Assembly (NCBI RefSeq): GCF_048564905.1
Contig: NC_133006.1
Span: 22,412,001-22,476,000, forward strand
DNA: 64,000 bases
Direction of reading: 5' to 3'
DNA from: Vicugna pacos
Lineage: Eukaryota > Chordata > Mammalia > Artiodactyla > Camelidae
Made by a program: the position numbers and the translations under genes. This document shows, one piece after another, positions 30,790-40,461 of this stretch. The number at the start of each line of letters is the position of its first letter. Position 1 is the first letter of the stretch. Below the pieces are notes generated by a model. That model searched no databases. It was not told the DNA's origin and saw only the letters and a program-made list of their open reading frames with translations.

Positions 30790-30975
30790 TTGTGGGACTG
30801 GAAGCGGAGGACAAGTCAATATTGCTTCTATAAGGAGTTGTGTTATCTTGGGACAGTTATCTCATCTCTGTGGTCAGTTACTGAATACGCAAAATAAAGC
30901 TTTACCTGCGGGTGTGAAAATTCAATGAATAAATTATGCACATAGTAAGTCCTCAATAAATATTCTTATTATTGT
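30790..30975 (+). mobile_element. MIR fragment (DPA intron 1)
   Basis: GTTATCTTGGGACAGTTATC, CATCTCTGTGGTCAG and ATTCAATGAATAAATTATGCACATAGTAAGTCCTCAATAAA fit MIR 3' order. Confidence 0.65.
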
Positions 30976-31058
30976 GTTCAACATTACCATCATACTGGAG
31001 TGATGGATGCTTAACTCTTCAGGGACAAGGGAAACCCCTGAATTTTTTTCCTTTTCAT

Positions 31059-31325
31059 ATTCTTTTTTTTTTCCACATTGGAGTATAGTCAGTTTACAAT
31101 GTTGTGTCAATTTCTGGTGTACAGTGTAACACTTCAGTCATACATTTACATAAATATATTCGTTTTCATACTCTTTTTTATTGTAGGTTACTACAAGATA
31201 TTGAATATGGATCCCTGTACTACACAGTATAAACTTGTTGTTTATCTATTTTATATACAGTAGTATCTGCAAATCTTGAATTCCCAATTTATCCCTTCCT
31301 ACCCCCTTTCTCCCTTGGTATGAAT
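31059..31325 (-). mobile_element. L1 3' end, minus orientation (DPA intron 1)
   Basis: T-run then GGAGTATAGTCAGTTTACAATGTTGTGTCAATTTCTGG, ending near CCCTTTCTCCCTTGGTATGAA. Ends about 190 bases before DPA exon 2. Confidence 0.88.
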
Positions 31326-32444
31326 TCCCAATAAGTCATTTCTCTCCTTGTTTCCTCCGATTTCTTTCTTCTCCTTACTTTCATTTTGCATTTCTCATTT
31401 TCTGTGTTATTCCTTCGTGATCCTAATAACCCTCCCTTTACCTACCTGCTTCCTGTATTCTGTTCACTGCCCTATGTGTTCACCCATTCTCCAGCCTCCT
31501 TTCTTTCTCTTCATGCAGTGGACCATGTGTCAATGTACGCCGAGTTTGTCCAGACACACAAACCTTCTGAGGAGTACATGTTTGAATTTGATGAAGATGA
31601 GCAGTTCTACGTGGACCTGGATAAGAAGGAAACTGTCTGGCACCTGCCAGAGTTTATTCATGCCTTTGACTATGATGCTCAGAGGGGCATTGCTGACATC
31701 GTCATGGCAAGGAAGAACCTGAACACCATGATCCAACGCTCCAACCACACCAGGGCCACATCCGGTACTGCTCACTCTTGTCCACTCCTCTACAGTCAAA
31801 CTGCAGGGACGGGAGAGCCCCTCTACACACAGAGAATGGGGGACCCTGATACACACTCATGAGTGATGCCCTCCCCATAACTGAGTAGTATTTGATCCAC
31901 AAGTTGGGTACTTAGGTCATCAGAAGAGGCATTTTCTTCTTATTCAAGATAAAGATTGGGCTGAGGGAGGCCAGGTCAGGGGCATGAGAAGCTGTGACTC
32001 TGAACTGGGAGCCCTTGGTTGGGGTTGAGGGGAAAGGTGGGCCTGAGAGAGGAAGGCCCTAATCTGGAGAATATAAGGCCTGGGGTGGAGGGTCCTTTGC
32101 AATTCAGCCAAAGGCAGTAGACTCACCAGGTTGCATTCCCTCTCAGAGCCCCCTGAGGTGACCATGTTTCCCAAGGAGCCTGTGGAGCTGGGCCAGCCCA
32201 ACACCCTCATCTGCCACGTGGACAAGTTCTTCCCGCCGGTGCTCAACGTCATGTGGCTGCGCAATGGGCAGGCGGTCACCGAGGGTGTGGCTGAGACCAT
32301 CTTCCTGCCCAGCACAGAATTTAGATTCCACCAGTTCCACTATCTGACCTTCCTTCCCACCGCCGAGGACGTCTATGACTGCAGGGTGGAGCACTGGGGG
32401 CTGGACCAGCCGCTCCTCAAGCACTGGGGTATGGACGCCCCCAC

Positions 32445-32801
32445 TGTTAAAATTCTTTTTATTTTATACAATTTTTAAAGGTTACTTTTCATTTACAGTT
32501 ATTACGAAATAGTGGCTCTCTTCCCCGTGTTGAACAGTACACCCAGCAGTTCGTACTTCCCACTCCCCCACTCCTGTATGACCCCTCCCTGCTTCCCACT
32601 GGTAAACACCAGTTTGTTCTCTGTGTCTGTGGGTCTGCTTCTTTTTTGTTATATTCATTAATTTGTTGTATTTTTTAGATTCCACATATAAGTGATATCA
32701 TACAGTATTTGTCTTTCTCTGTCTGACTTTTTTCACTTAGCCTAATGCCCTCCAAGTCCACCCATGTTGCTACAAATGGCAAAATTTTATTCTTTTTAAT
32801 G
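32445..32801 (-). mobile_element. L1 fragment inserted just after the DPA exon 3 donor
   Basis: Reverse-complement L1 3' region (TTCATTTACAGTTATTACG, CTCTGTGTCTGTGGGTCTGC, TTCCACATATAAGTGATATCATAC, CACTTAGCCTAATGCCCTCC). Near-identical 14-base flanks at 32431-32444 (ATGGACGCCCCCAC) and 32802-32815 (TGGATGCCCCCCAC). The insertion begins about 16 bases downstream of the GT at 32429. Confidence 0.85.
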
Positions 32802-33224
32802 TGGATGCCCCCCACCCCTACCTTTGCCATCACCGTCCTGACACCACCTTTATTTCCCGGAGCCATCCCTCAGCACCTGCTTCCTTAATCCCATGTTTTA
32901 TCATCATTTTATTCAAACTTCACCACTTCGTGGGTTCTAAGCCTTCACATCCCCACATTCTCTGCGCTTCCTGATTCCATCTTCTTTTGTGCCCCAGAGG
33001 CCCAGGAGCCGATCCAGGTGCCTGAGAGATGGAGACCGTGGTCTGCACGCTGGGCTTGGCGGTGGGCCTGGTGGGCATCATCACCGGCACCGTTGTCCTG
33101 AAGACCAGGTTATCCGAGAGCGTCCCCTGTGAGTCATCCCAGGGGTGGGGCTGTTAGGGACATGGTGGAGAAGAGGGGGCAGCATGTTACGAGTGGTGGA
33201 TGGGAAGGAGAAACACTTCCACAG

Positions 33225-33510
33225 GGGTTCTTTGAGCACTTTATATTTTAGAGCCACTGAACTAGATGAAAACAGTAATAAATATAGTGGTCAGTAACAT
33301 CAGCTGGGTTGCTCGCTGCGTACCATGCACTGGTCTACATGATTTGTATGTATTCGCTTATTTACGTTTGGAGGTTGGTGCTATTATTTCCCCCTAGGGA
33401 GAAACAGACACAAGGAGAGATGAAGGAATCCGTCCAAGATCACATGGCTTAAAACGTGTAGAGTCTGGATTTGAACCCAGGCACTGGGGCTCCAGACGCT
33501 GCGGTCTTAT
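33225..33510 (-). mobile_element. MIR fragment, minus orientation (DPA intron 4)
   Basis: Words TTTGAGCACTTTATATTTTAG, CACTGGTCTACATGATTTG, AGATCACATGGCTTAAAACG and GGATTTGAACCCAGGCACTGGGGCTCCAGA follow reverse MIR order closely. Confidence 0.75.
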
Positions 33511-33514
33511 CCGG

Positions 33515-34630
33515 TACATCAGGTATAGCCTCTGCAGCCATTGTGTCTCTCCTGGACCATCTTCACAGCCTTGCTTTTCCTCTTTTCTCATAGTGATGTC
33601 TCCAACATTAGTTAAACATTTGAAATAATAAAGGACATCCTACATTTTGCATAATCCCAAAGGGAATACATCTAATATATTTGCTATAGATTTTTGGCTT
33701 ATAATCTTTACCATGTGGTGAAATTGATCAAATTCAGTTTTTGCATTTCTGAGTTAAATTCACCTGAAATTAATATAAATTTTATTTTTTGGTTTATTGG
33801 TTTGGGGGTCATGTTATGGATTTTCTGATATTGAACAGTCATTTCATTCCTAGGTGTTTTGTGTTGGTCTCAGCCTATCGACAGTGATGCTGTGGGCTAG
33901 GAATGCCCCCCCCCCGCCCCGAGCACTCACTTAGGCATGAGTTATGGGGACCCCCCACAGACATTTCTCCCACCAGAGCCAATATTCTGGCTGGAATGGC
34001 CCTTCTGGTGGTTATTATGATTGCAAGAGGCACCACAGCAACAAACATCAGAGAACTTTGAAAAAAAAAAAAAGCAAGATGTTACTGACAAGTCCTAGAG
34101 GGAAAGGTGGGGAGCCTGGGGTTCTGTGGGTGGGGTGCCTAGGGTTTCACAGATTCATTCTTTATTGGTGAATTTAAAACAATAGAGCAGGAATTAAAGC
34201 ATGAGAAGGGAAAAGCAAGGTCACTCAAGTGATCAGTTACGCAGGTCCCCCAGGGCCTTCTGAAGGCCGGGCTCTTTCTGTGGTTGTGTAAACGGCAATT
34301 GTTTTTGAGATGGATGCTTTGAAGTGAACGTCTTAGCAATCAAAAGCTTAACGTCAGGCACTTACATCACAATCCAGAAAGCTAACCGTCAGGCACTTCC
34401 ACTCTACTAGGATAGATCTTATTTGATCAAAATGTATTATATTTGTAACGCACTTCTGGGTTCGGTGACATGTCCTTAGTTGTCTCTGGAAAAAAGATGC
34501 ACCAGCCTTACAAAATGATTTGGAAAACTTGCTCCTTTCTACTTTCTATGCTTTACATAAGAGAGGAACGATTTGTTTTTGAAATGTGGTTGGAATCACC
34601 CAGCTACAATGTTATCAGACAGCAGCCTTT
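33515..34630. other. DPA intron 4, no gene seen
   Basis: Intronic sequence with short runs (C9 near 33908, A13 near 34061). No recognised repeat or coding content. Confidence 0.4.
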
Positions 34631-34639
34631 GGAAAGTTG

Positions 34640-35290
34640 TTCTTTGGTTCTGAATTCAATATTGATGTTCGTTTCTCTACTTCAGTTTTCCCTTTCTTCC
34701 TGTAGTTTCGACCTTCATATCTTTCTAGAAATTTATCCATCTTTTCTAAAATTTCAGACTTATTGGCATAGAGTTGATTATAACATGTTTTTTCATTTTA
34801 AAATATCTGTGTATATAATTATTTCCCCCTTTTCATTCTGAATCTCCTCTATTTTCCTTAACAGTCTTGCCAGAGGTCTATTAGCTTCTTTAAACTTCTT
34901 ATTAAATCAAAATTTGATTTGTTTATCTTACTTATTTTTTGTTTTCTATTTCATTGAATTCTTTCCCTGTCTTTATTATTTATATGCTCTCTCTTTTTTT
35001 TTTTTTTTGCTTTTGCAGTTTTTCTAATTTGCCATTCTCTTACTGGAAATTATTGGTTCATTTTCTTTCAGGCTTCCTTTTCCTAATAAATTTATTTTAA
35101 ACCTAGATGTGTCCTTTTAGGCACTACTTTTGATATACAAGTTTTCATGGAGTACTAAGTCTTCCATCATTTATATTTTCATTCCCATGGTTATTAATTG
35201 CATGTTTAAGGTATATGGAATTCATTTATTTATCCCTTTTAATTGATTTAGAATTCAGTTGCATCATAGCCAAAGAACAAAGCCTAGATG
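34640..35290 (-). mobile_element. Old L1-like segment, minus orientation (DPA intron 4)
   Basis: T-rich sequence with TTTTCTTTAACAG-like and CCAGAGGTCTATTAGCTTC, TTTCATTGAATTCTTTCC, and GTCCTTTTAGGCACTACTTTTG words. These resemble reverse-complement ORF2 of old mammalian L1. Diverged, and ends are uncertain. Confidence 0.5.
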
Positions 35291-35379
35291 ATATTAATTT
35301 GAACACATTAAGGCTTCCTTCACGGCTTAATAAATGTTAAGTTTCCAGGAGGGCTTATTAAGAGTCAGTGTATCATTCA

Positions 35380-35560
35380 CCAGGTTCCCTTCCCCCAGCT
35401 GAGAGATTAGGGGAGCACATGTCAAGATGGAGGTCTTTCTGGCTCCCTGAGTAACTCTGATCAGCGGGGCTACCCCGCTGACTCACACTGGGCGTGTAGC
35501 ATGAACAAAAACTAGATCTCAGGGGATACGTTACATCAGCACTGCCTCTCTTACTCTTAC
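35380..35560. mobile_element. Possible LTR fossil of the ERVL-MaLR (MLT1-like) kind
   Basis: Word order around CTCCCTGAGTAACTCTG, CCCCGCTGACTCACACTGGGCGTGTAGCATGAAC resembles the 3' part of an old mammalian MaLR LTR. Short and much decayed; a solo remnant with no internal region seen. Confidence 0.35.
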
Positions 35561-36116
35561 TATACAAAAGAGAGGTGCTTAAAGAGACTTTGAAGAAGCA
35601 GAGAGGCAGGAGAACTAGAAAAATATTTCATCACATAAGTCAAGGGAGCAGAAATTTCAGGAGGGATGAAATAGTTAATAGTGATGGAGGTTCATTGGCT
35701 GTTACCTGAGATAAGTATCCCCCGGGCCTGGTATTAAATGGTTTTGGGGGCCGTTTAAAGAGCAGCTTCATACACTGTGCCCAACTTCCACTTCCTTCAA
35801 CTTCCATCACCTCCTTGTTGGGCCTCTCTGGTGTTTCAGAAAGTGCAGTCTGTGGCATGTTGGAGAGAGTGAAATGACATCTCCTTAGGTACCTCTTGAC
35901 GGCTCACTGATTCTCATCCAGGGGCAACATCTATTGGAAAGACCACCTTCTTCTTAGGGGCTTGTGAGGGAAGAAACTGAAGGGCTCAGTTGTAGAGGGA
36001 GGAAGGATGCAATTCTAAACTGGGAGTCCTAACCACACTGTCTGTCCTACTGCAGGTGACAACCTTTCCTCAACGGAAGAGGACACAGGGGAGTCCCCAG
36101 CGTCAGATCTGCTTTA

Positions 36117-37609
36117 AAGCTCCAGTCTCTTTGAATCTCTGTGCTCCTCAGCACCAGTGATTAATGTCCACAGAGACCCATCGCCTGCCAACTCCTGCCT
36201 GTCTATGAGTCTAGTCACACTTAGCACCTTGCAAAGGGCCTGGCACAGAAAGCACTTAATATATATCCAATTTGAAGTATGGTGACAAGGTGGCCCCACA
36301 TTGAATGGTCTACAAGCCTCGGTCTCCTCTGGAACTTCTCCCTAAACAGCATCCTTCCTGAGAAATCCCAGAGACCAACAGATACCTGTGTGTCAGAGCT
36401 AGACATCCCTGGTGCTGTCTTGGCAACGCGAGAGCCTTTCCCCACTCTCCATATTTTTAAGTCCCTGGGAGCACATATCCTGGGCCTGTGATGTGGGTGC
36501 AGATACTGCATTTGTGTCCTGCCAGGAGGTAGGTCTAGGGAACGTTCGCTCCGCCCTGGGTCCTTCTCTAGCCGATAGCACGGGGCCGTGGGAACAAGGA
36601 TGGTTGCTGTTCACCATGGGGCTGATTTCCTCGGAATGAGCCCTCACATCATCTTCATGCTGCTGCTCACCCAGCTTGACCCCCCCTTTTATTTCACCCA
36701 GAATTCTCGCCACTTCTAAACCTCCAGGGCTCTTCTCCTTTACTAAGTAGCAGACAAGACTCCTCTTCCAGCAGACCTACTGTTTTGCAGGAGTTCCCCA
36801 TAGTAAAGTCGTTAAGCCCTTAGTGACTCAGTGTCTTCCTTTATAGCACATCATATTGTACTGTATCCACTAGTCCGCTGATGTCCCCGCCCCACCCTGC
36901 CAGGCTTTACTTTATTCCTCCCAGCTTCTTTCAGGGGCATCTGAAACCACCTTGGGAGACCCCAGTGTGTTAGCTGGTTTAATTGGTTGAATCCCAATTG
37001 TGGATTAAGGTCATATCTCTCTCACAGGGTGCAGAGCAAAGTATGGGGACACGGATGAGTGTCTGTCTCAGTTTGGGGAATGTTAACATAAACTATTTCA
37101 CCATTCTATTACATATGGTCTTGGTGGTGAACTGGAACTAAAAATTAAGAGTTGCAATGAGGATTTGATGCAGGAACCTCGAAGTCATACTATTACATCG
37201 TGTATAAGGGGCAGCTGGAGGAGGAGCCATTTCCTGTTTCTCGTTTCCCCTCTGGCCCCACCCTGATTCACAAACCAAGATAATAACTCCCTCCCTTTAG
37301 GGAGTACCACCATCTCCAAAGAAAAACAACAAACAGGCCCATATATGTACTTAAAATAAGAAGTGTAAGTAAATACAGACTAGCCACTTAAAAGGAACAT
37401 GAAAAATTCATTTACAAAAAAGCTATTATTGAAAAAAACACTAGGGACTATAAGGAAAACTATATAGAAGTTCTAGGTGTAAAAAGATATAATAGTCAAA
37501 ATAAAAACCACATTAATGGAAATAAATAGTGGGAGAGATACAGCTAAAAACACATTAGTAAGCTAGACTGAAGGACCCTCCTAGAATAAAAGATGGAAGG
37601 ATAAAGAAA
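36117..37609. other. DPA downstream flank, no gene seen
   Basis: Contains whatever remains of the DPA 3' untranslated region. No clear AATAAA near its start. Mixed unique-looking sequence. Confidence 0.4.
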
Positions 37610-37895
37610 CTGAAAATAGAAAACAGAAACAGACTCACAGACATAGAAAACAAACGATAGTTACCAAAGGGGAAAAGGGAGAGAGGGATAAATTAGGTGT
37701 TTGGGATTAGCAGATTCAAACTATTATATATAAAATTGATAAACAACAAGGGCCTAGTGTATAGTCCAGGGAACTATATTTAATAGCTTATAATAACCCA
37801 TAATGAGAAAGAATATATATGTATAACTGAATCACTATGCTGTACACCAAAAACTAACATAACATTATAAATCAACTATACTTCAATTAAAAAAA
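37610..37895 (+). mobile_element. L1 3' untranslated region fragment, plus orientation
   Basis: GAAACAGACTCACAGACATAGAAAACAAACGATAG, CAACAAGGGCCTAGTGTATAG, GTATAACTGAATCACTATGC and CTTCAATTAAAAAAAA, a typical ungulate L1 3' end with A tail. Confidence 0.9.
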
Positions 37896-37899
37896 AAGA

Positions 37900-38635
37900 A
37901 TTTGAAAATAGAGAAGAGTCAAAAGAGGTGGAGAAATGCCATATGAGTGCCATAAAGACAAAAATAGGAGAAAAGAGTTACAGAAATAAAAGAGATGAAT
38001 TCTCAGAATTAAAAGATAAAGAGGATCCATTCTGTCCTACAGTAAGATAAGGAGAAACCTATTTTAGATACAATATAATGAAATTTTAAAATATCAGACA
38101 ATGAGAAAATTCTAAAAGATTTTGGAAAGACTGACATCAGATTTCCTAGTGTCAACACTGGATGCAAAAAGACATTGGGATGATATTATTTAAAATATTA
38201 AAGAGAAAAAAAACTTCAAACTTAGAATTTCATACATTAGCTAAATGTTATTAAAAAGTGATGGTATAATAAAAATGTTCTCTAGCATACAGATCTTCAG
38301 AAGGTTTGCCACAGAAATAATCACATTTGAAACACTTTTGGAGGAAGTATTCCAATATGAAAAATTTTCAGGAGGTGCTAAAAATGTGTGGGGAGTAAGG
38401 TTGGTTAAGGAGAAGTATTTGAATGTATTTGAAAGCATGCTAAGGTCCTTATCTGATTAGAGGGAAAGGTACAGGCAACAATTTTTTTCTAAAAAAAGAT
38501 GATGGAGAGTAAAAAAGGAAAAAACCCCAGAACGATTGAAATAAATAAGATGTTAGAAACAAGTCCAACAAATGCATCAATAATCACAATAAATATAGCT
38601 CTGAGATGGGGCAAAGATAGTGCCATGCTCTCACC
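37900..38635 (+). mobile_element. Old L1-like segment, plus orientation
   Basis: A-rich sequence with AAAAGACATTGGGATGATATT, CAAACTTAGAATTTCATAC and TATTCCAATATGAAAAATTTTCAGG words. These resemble old L1 or half-L1 coding remains. Low certainty on family and ends. Confidence 0.4.
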
Positions 38636-38639
38636 AAAC

Positions 38640-39005
38640 CATTACATTTTTCTGAATACACAGCCTAACTACATATTTCCAGCCCCTTTGCACCTAGGCA
38701 GGGTCATAGTTTAATTCTTGCCAATGGAATATGAGTAGAAATGGCATGTGGTTTCCAGTCTAAAGCCATAAGAACAGGTGTTCCTTCCAGAGGCTCCCTC
38801 CTGTCTGCAAAGCTGGAAGCAAAGTTCTTTATAAAAGTGGAGATGCAAGATGAAGCCAGACTGGATTCACGAGGCAGTTTTTGAGAAGAGCTGCAGAGAG
38901 TGTCTAAACTTCTTTGAACTGCACATGGATAGAAAAAATAAACCTGTTTTTTAAACCACAGAAGTTTCGGTGTTTGTTGCAGAAGCAAGTTTGTTCCACT
39001 TTGAC
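38640..39005 (+). mobile_element. Probable solo LTR fossil, ERVL-MaLR (MLT1-like)
   Basis: The 3' half has the family's usual order: CTGCACATGG, AATAAACCTGTTTTTTAAACCACAGAAGTTTCGGTG, TTTGTTGCAGAAGC and CTTTGACTAATAT. The first half (TTGCCAATGGAATATGAG, GGAGATGCAAGATGAAGCCAG) is consistent with this. Old and diverged; no internal region seen. Confidence 0.5.
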
Positions 39006-39529
39006 TAATATGTGGATTGAACCACCAACTAGAAGACAGACGGTCAGTCTGAATCGAAACCAAAATCTATTCTTCTGATACTTACAAAAGCTACATCTAA
39101 AGCATCAGTGCAGAGAGTCAAAAAAAATAAAAAGATATAAAAAGATATCAAATGAATATGAACAAAAAGAAAGCTGTGTAGTATGTTCATGTCAGACAGA
39201 ACAGACTTGAAGACAGAAAGACTGTCAGTACAAACTGGGAAAAAGCTCATTTCACTGAGACTATGATACTTCCAGAAGTAAGCACCTAAGAGTCTGAACA
39301 TAAAGAGGGCAGAAACGCTTTAAAAAATGGAAACAAATACAAAAATCTACAGCTACAGTTGGATATTTAAATACACTATTTTTTTTCTAGGTCAATCCAA
39401 AAATAAAGGTATGATAGAACAACAAAATTAACACTTTTGATCTGATAACATATATAAAATTCTGCATCCAGTTAGAGCACTTGAGAAACACTGACAAATA
39501 CTGACCATATTCCAAGCCATAAGGCAAGT
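39006..39529 (+). mobile_element. Old L1-like segment, A-rich, plus orientation
   Basis: A-rich text continuing the style of 37900-38635 across the LTR fossil. It may be the same old element split by it. No exact ends seen. Confidence 0.35.
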
Positions 39530-39541
39530 CTCAGTAAGTTT

Positions 39542-39648
39542 CTTTGTTTCTTCCTCTTTTTCTTTTTTTTAATGGAGGCACTGGGGATTGAACCTAGAGC
39601 CTCAGACATGCTAAGCACATACTTTACCACTGAGCTATACCCTCCCCC
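39542..39648 (-). mobile_element. Camelid tRNA-Ala-derived SINE, minus orientation
   Basis: GGGGATTGAACCTAGAGCCTC (B-box side), CATGCTAAGCACATAC and CCACTGAGCTATACCCTCCCCC (A-box side). Flanking near-repeats CTCAGTAAGTTT (39530-39541) and CTCAATAAATTT (39649-39660). Confidence 0.93.
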
Positions 39649-39814
39649 CTCAATAAATTTATAAGATGCATCATAGTGATAAGATTCTTGGATTATAATG
39701 CAATTAGATTAAAAGTTAACAAAAAAACTGTATACATTAAAAAAATCCCTATATATTTTGTGATTTAAAGGTTTAAAGGATTTTTTTCCCTAGATTAAAA
39801 AAAATTTTATTCTG

Positions 39815-39985
39815 TATAGCTCAGGGAACTATATAAATATCTTGTAATAACATTTAATTAAAAATAATAGGAAAGTGAACATATGTATATATATATGCAT
39901 GACTAGGACGCTGTGCTGTACACCAGAACTTGACACATTATAAGTGACTGTAGTTCAATTTAAAAAATGAAAAAACAAAAATAAA
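39815..39985 (+). mobile_element. L1 3'-end fragment, plus orientation
   Basis: TATAGCTCAGGGAACTATATAAATATC, CTGTGCTGTACACCAGAACTTGACAC and CTGTAGTTCAATTTAAAAAATG. A different L1 subfamily version from the copies at 15518 and 37610. Confidence 0.8.
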
Positions 39986-40321
39986 GGATTTTTTTCCTAC
40001 ACTGTATCCAGTATTTCCCTTTAAAGTTTCTTGGTCAAATTGATTTTATTTTTTAATTCCAAATTTGTCCACAGAAACTTAAAGGGGAATAGGATCCTCT
40101 ACACCACGGATCAAGATAGAGGATTTGTTTGAGCCCAGCTGCGCAGGGCTCTGATGGTTCCACCTCTCCCTTCAGAGGGTCCCTTCTTGGAGGAGGTAGT
40201 AACAGTTGATCTAAGCCCTTCCCATCCCTTTTGACTTTCCTGTGGACCAAGCCTCCATGTTGCATGTAGACCTGGCAAATGCTTCCATCTTCTCACTCAG
40301 GCTCTTTACTCTGCTTCTCTA

Positions 40322-40365
40322 CTCAGCAACAGCTACCCTAACTCAGAGAATTTCTCTGATTGGCT
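40322..40365 (+). promoter_or_regulatory. X-box and Y-box of the DOA promoter
   Basis: X-box CTCAGCAACAGCTA at 40322-40335 and a perfect Y-box CTGATTGGCT at 40356-40365, separated by 20 bases, about 97 bases before the DOA start codon. This is the RFX / NF-Y arrangement of CIITA-controlled class II genes and the best-kept one in the window. Confidence 0.85.
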
Positions 40366-40461
40366 GAATACAGCAGGGGTCTCCCCCAGCCTAGGATCTG
40401 TTTTCTTCCTCTTTACTTCTGCCTTCTTCCTTTACCCCTACACCGACCAAGACAGAGGGCA

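Larger units (their letters stand above)
27087..36116 (+). pseudogene. DPA: MHC class II DP alpha chain, probably inactivated by a frameshift
   Basis: Exon 1 is 27087-27186 (signal peptide, LTLAALLSPHGAGA). Exon 2 is 31519-31764 (246 bp, alpha-1: [20 protein letters not shown], glycosylation motif NHT). Exon 3 is 32147-32428 (282 bp, alpha-2 Ig domain: PKEPVELGQPNTLICHV, cysteine pair, [15 protein letters not shown]). Exon 4 is 32998-33128, with a good GTGAGT donor. Exon 5 starts at 36056. Exons 1-3 are open and match human DPA1 in length. In exon 4, after EAQEPIQVPE (about 33027-33034), eight bases stand where human has nine. The frame is lost before the membrane helix and ends at TGA 33099-33101, giving about 243 residues with a Trp-rich tail and no anchor. 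The ancestral frame would read TLGLAVGLVGIITG and continue through exon 5 to TAA at 36114-36116. An assembly error is possible; the stop-bearing DPB partner supports real loss. Confidence 0.85.
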
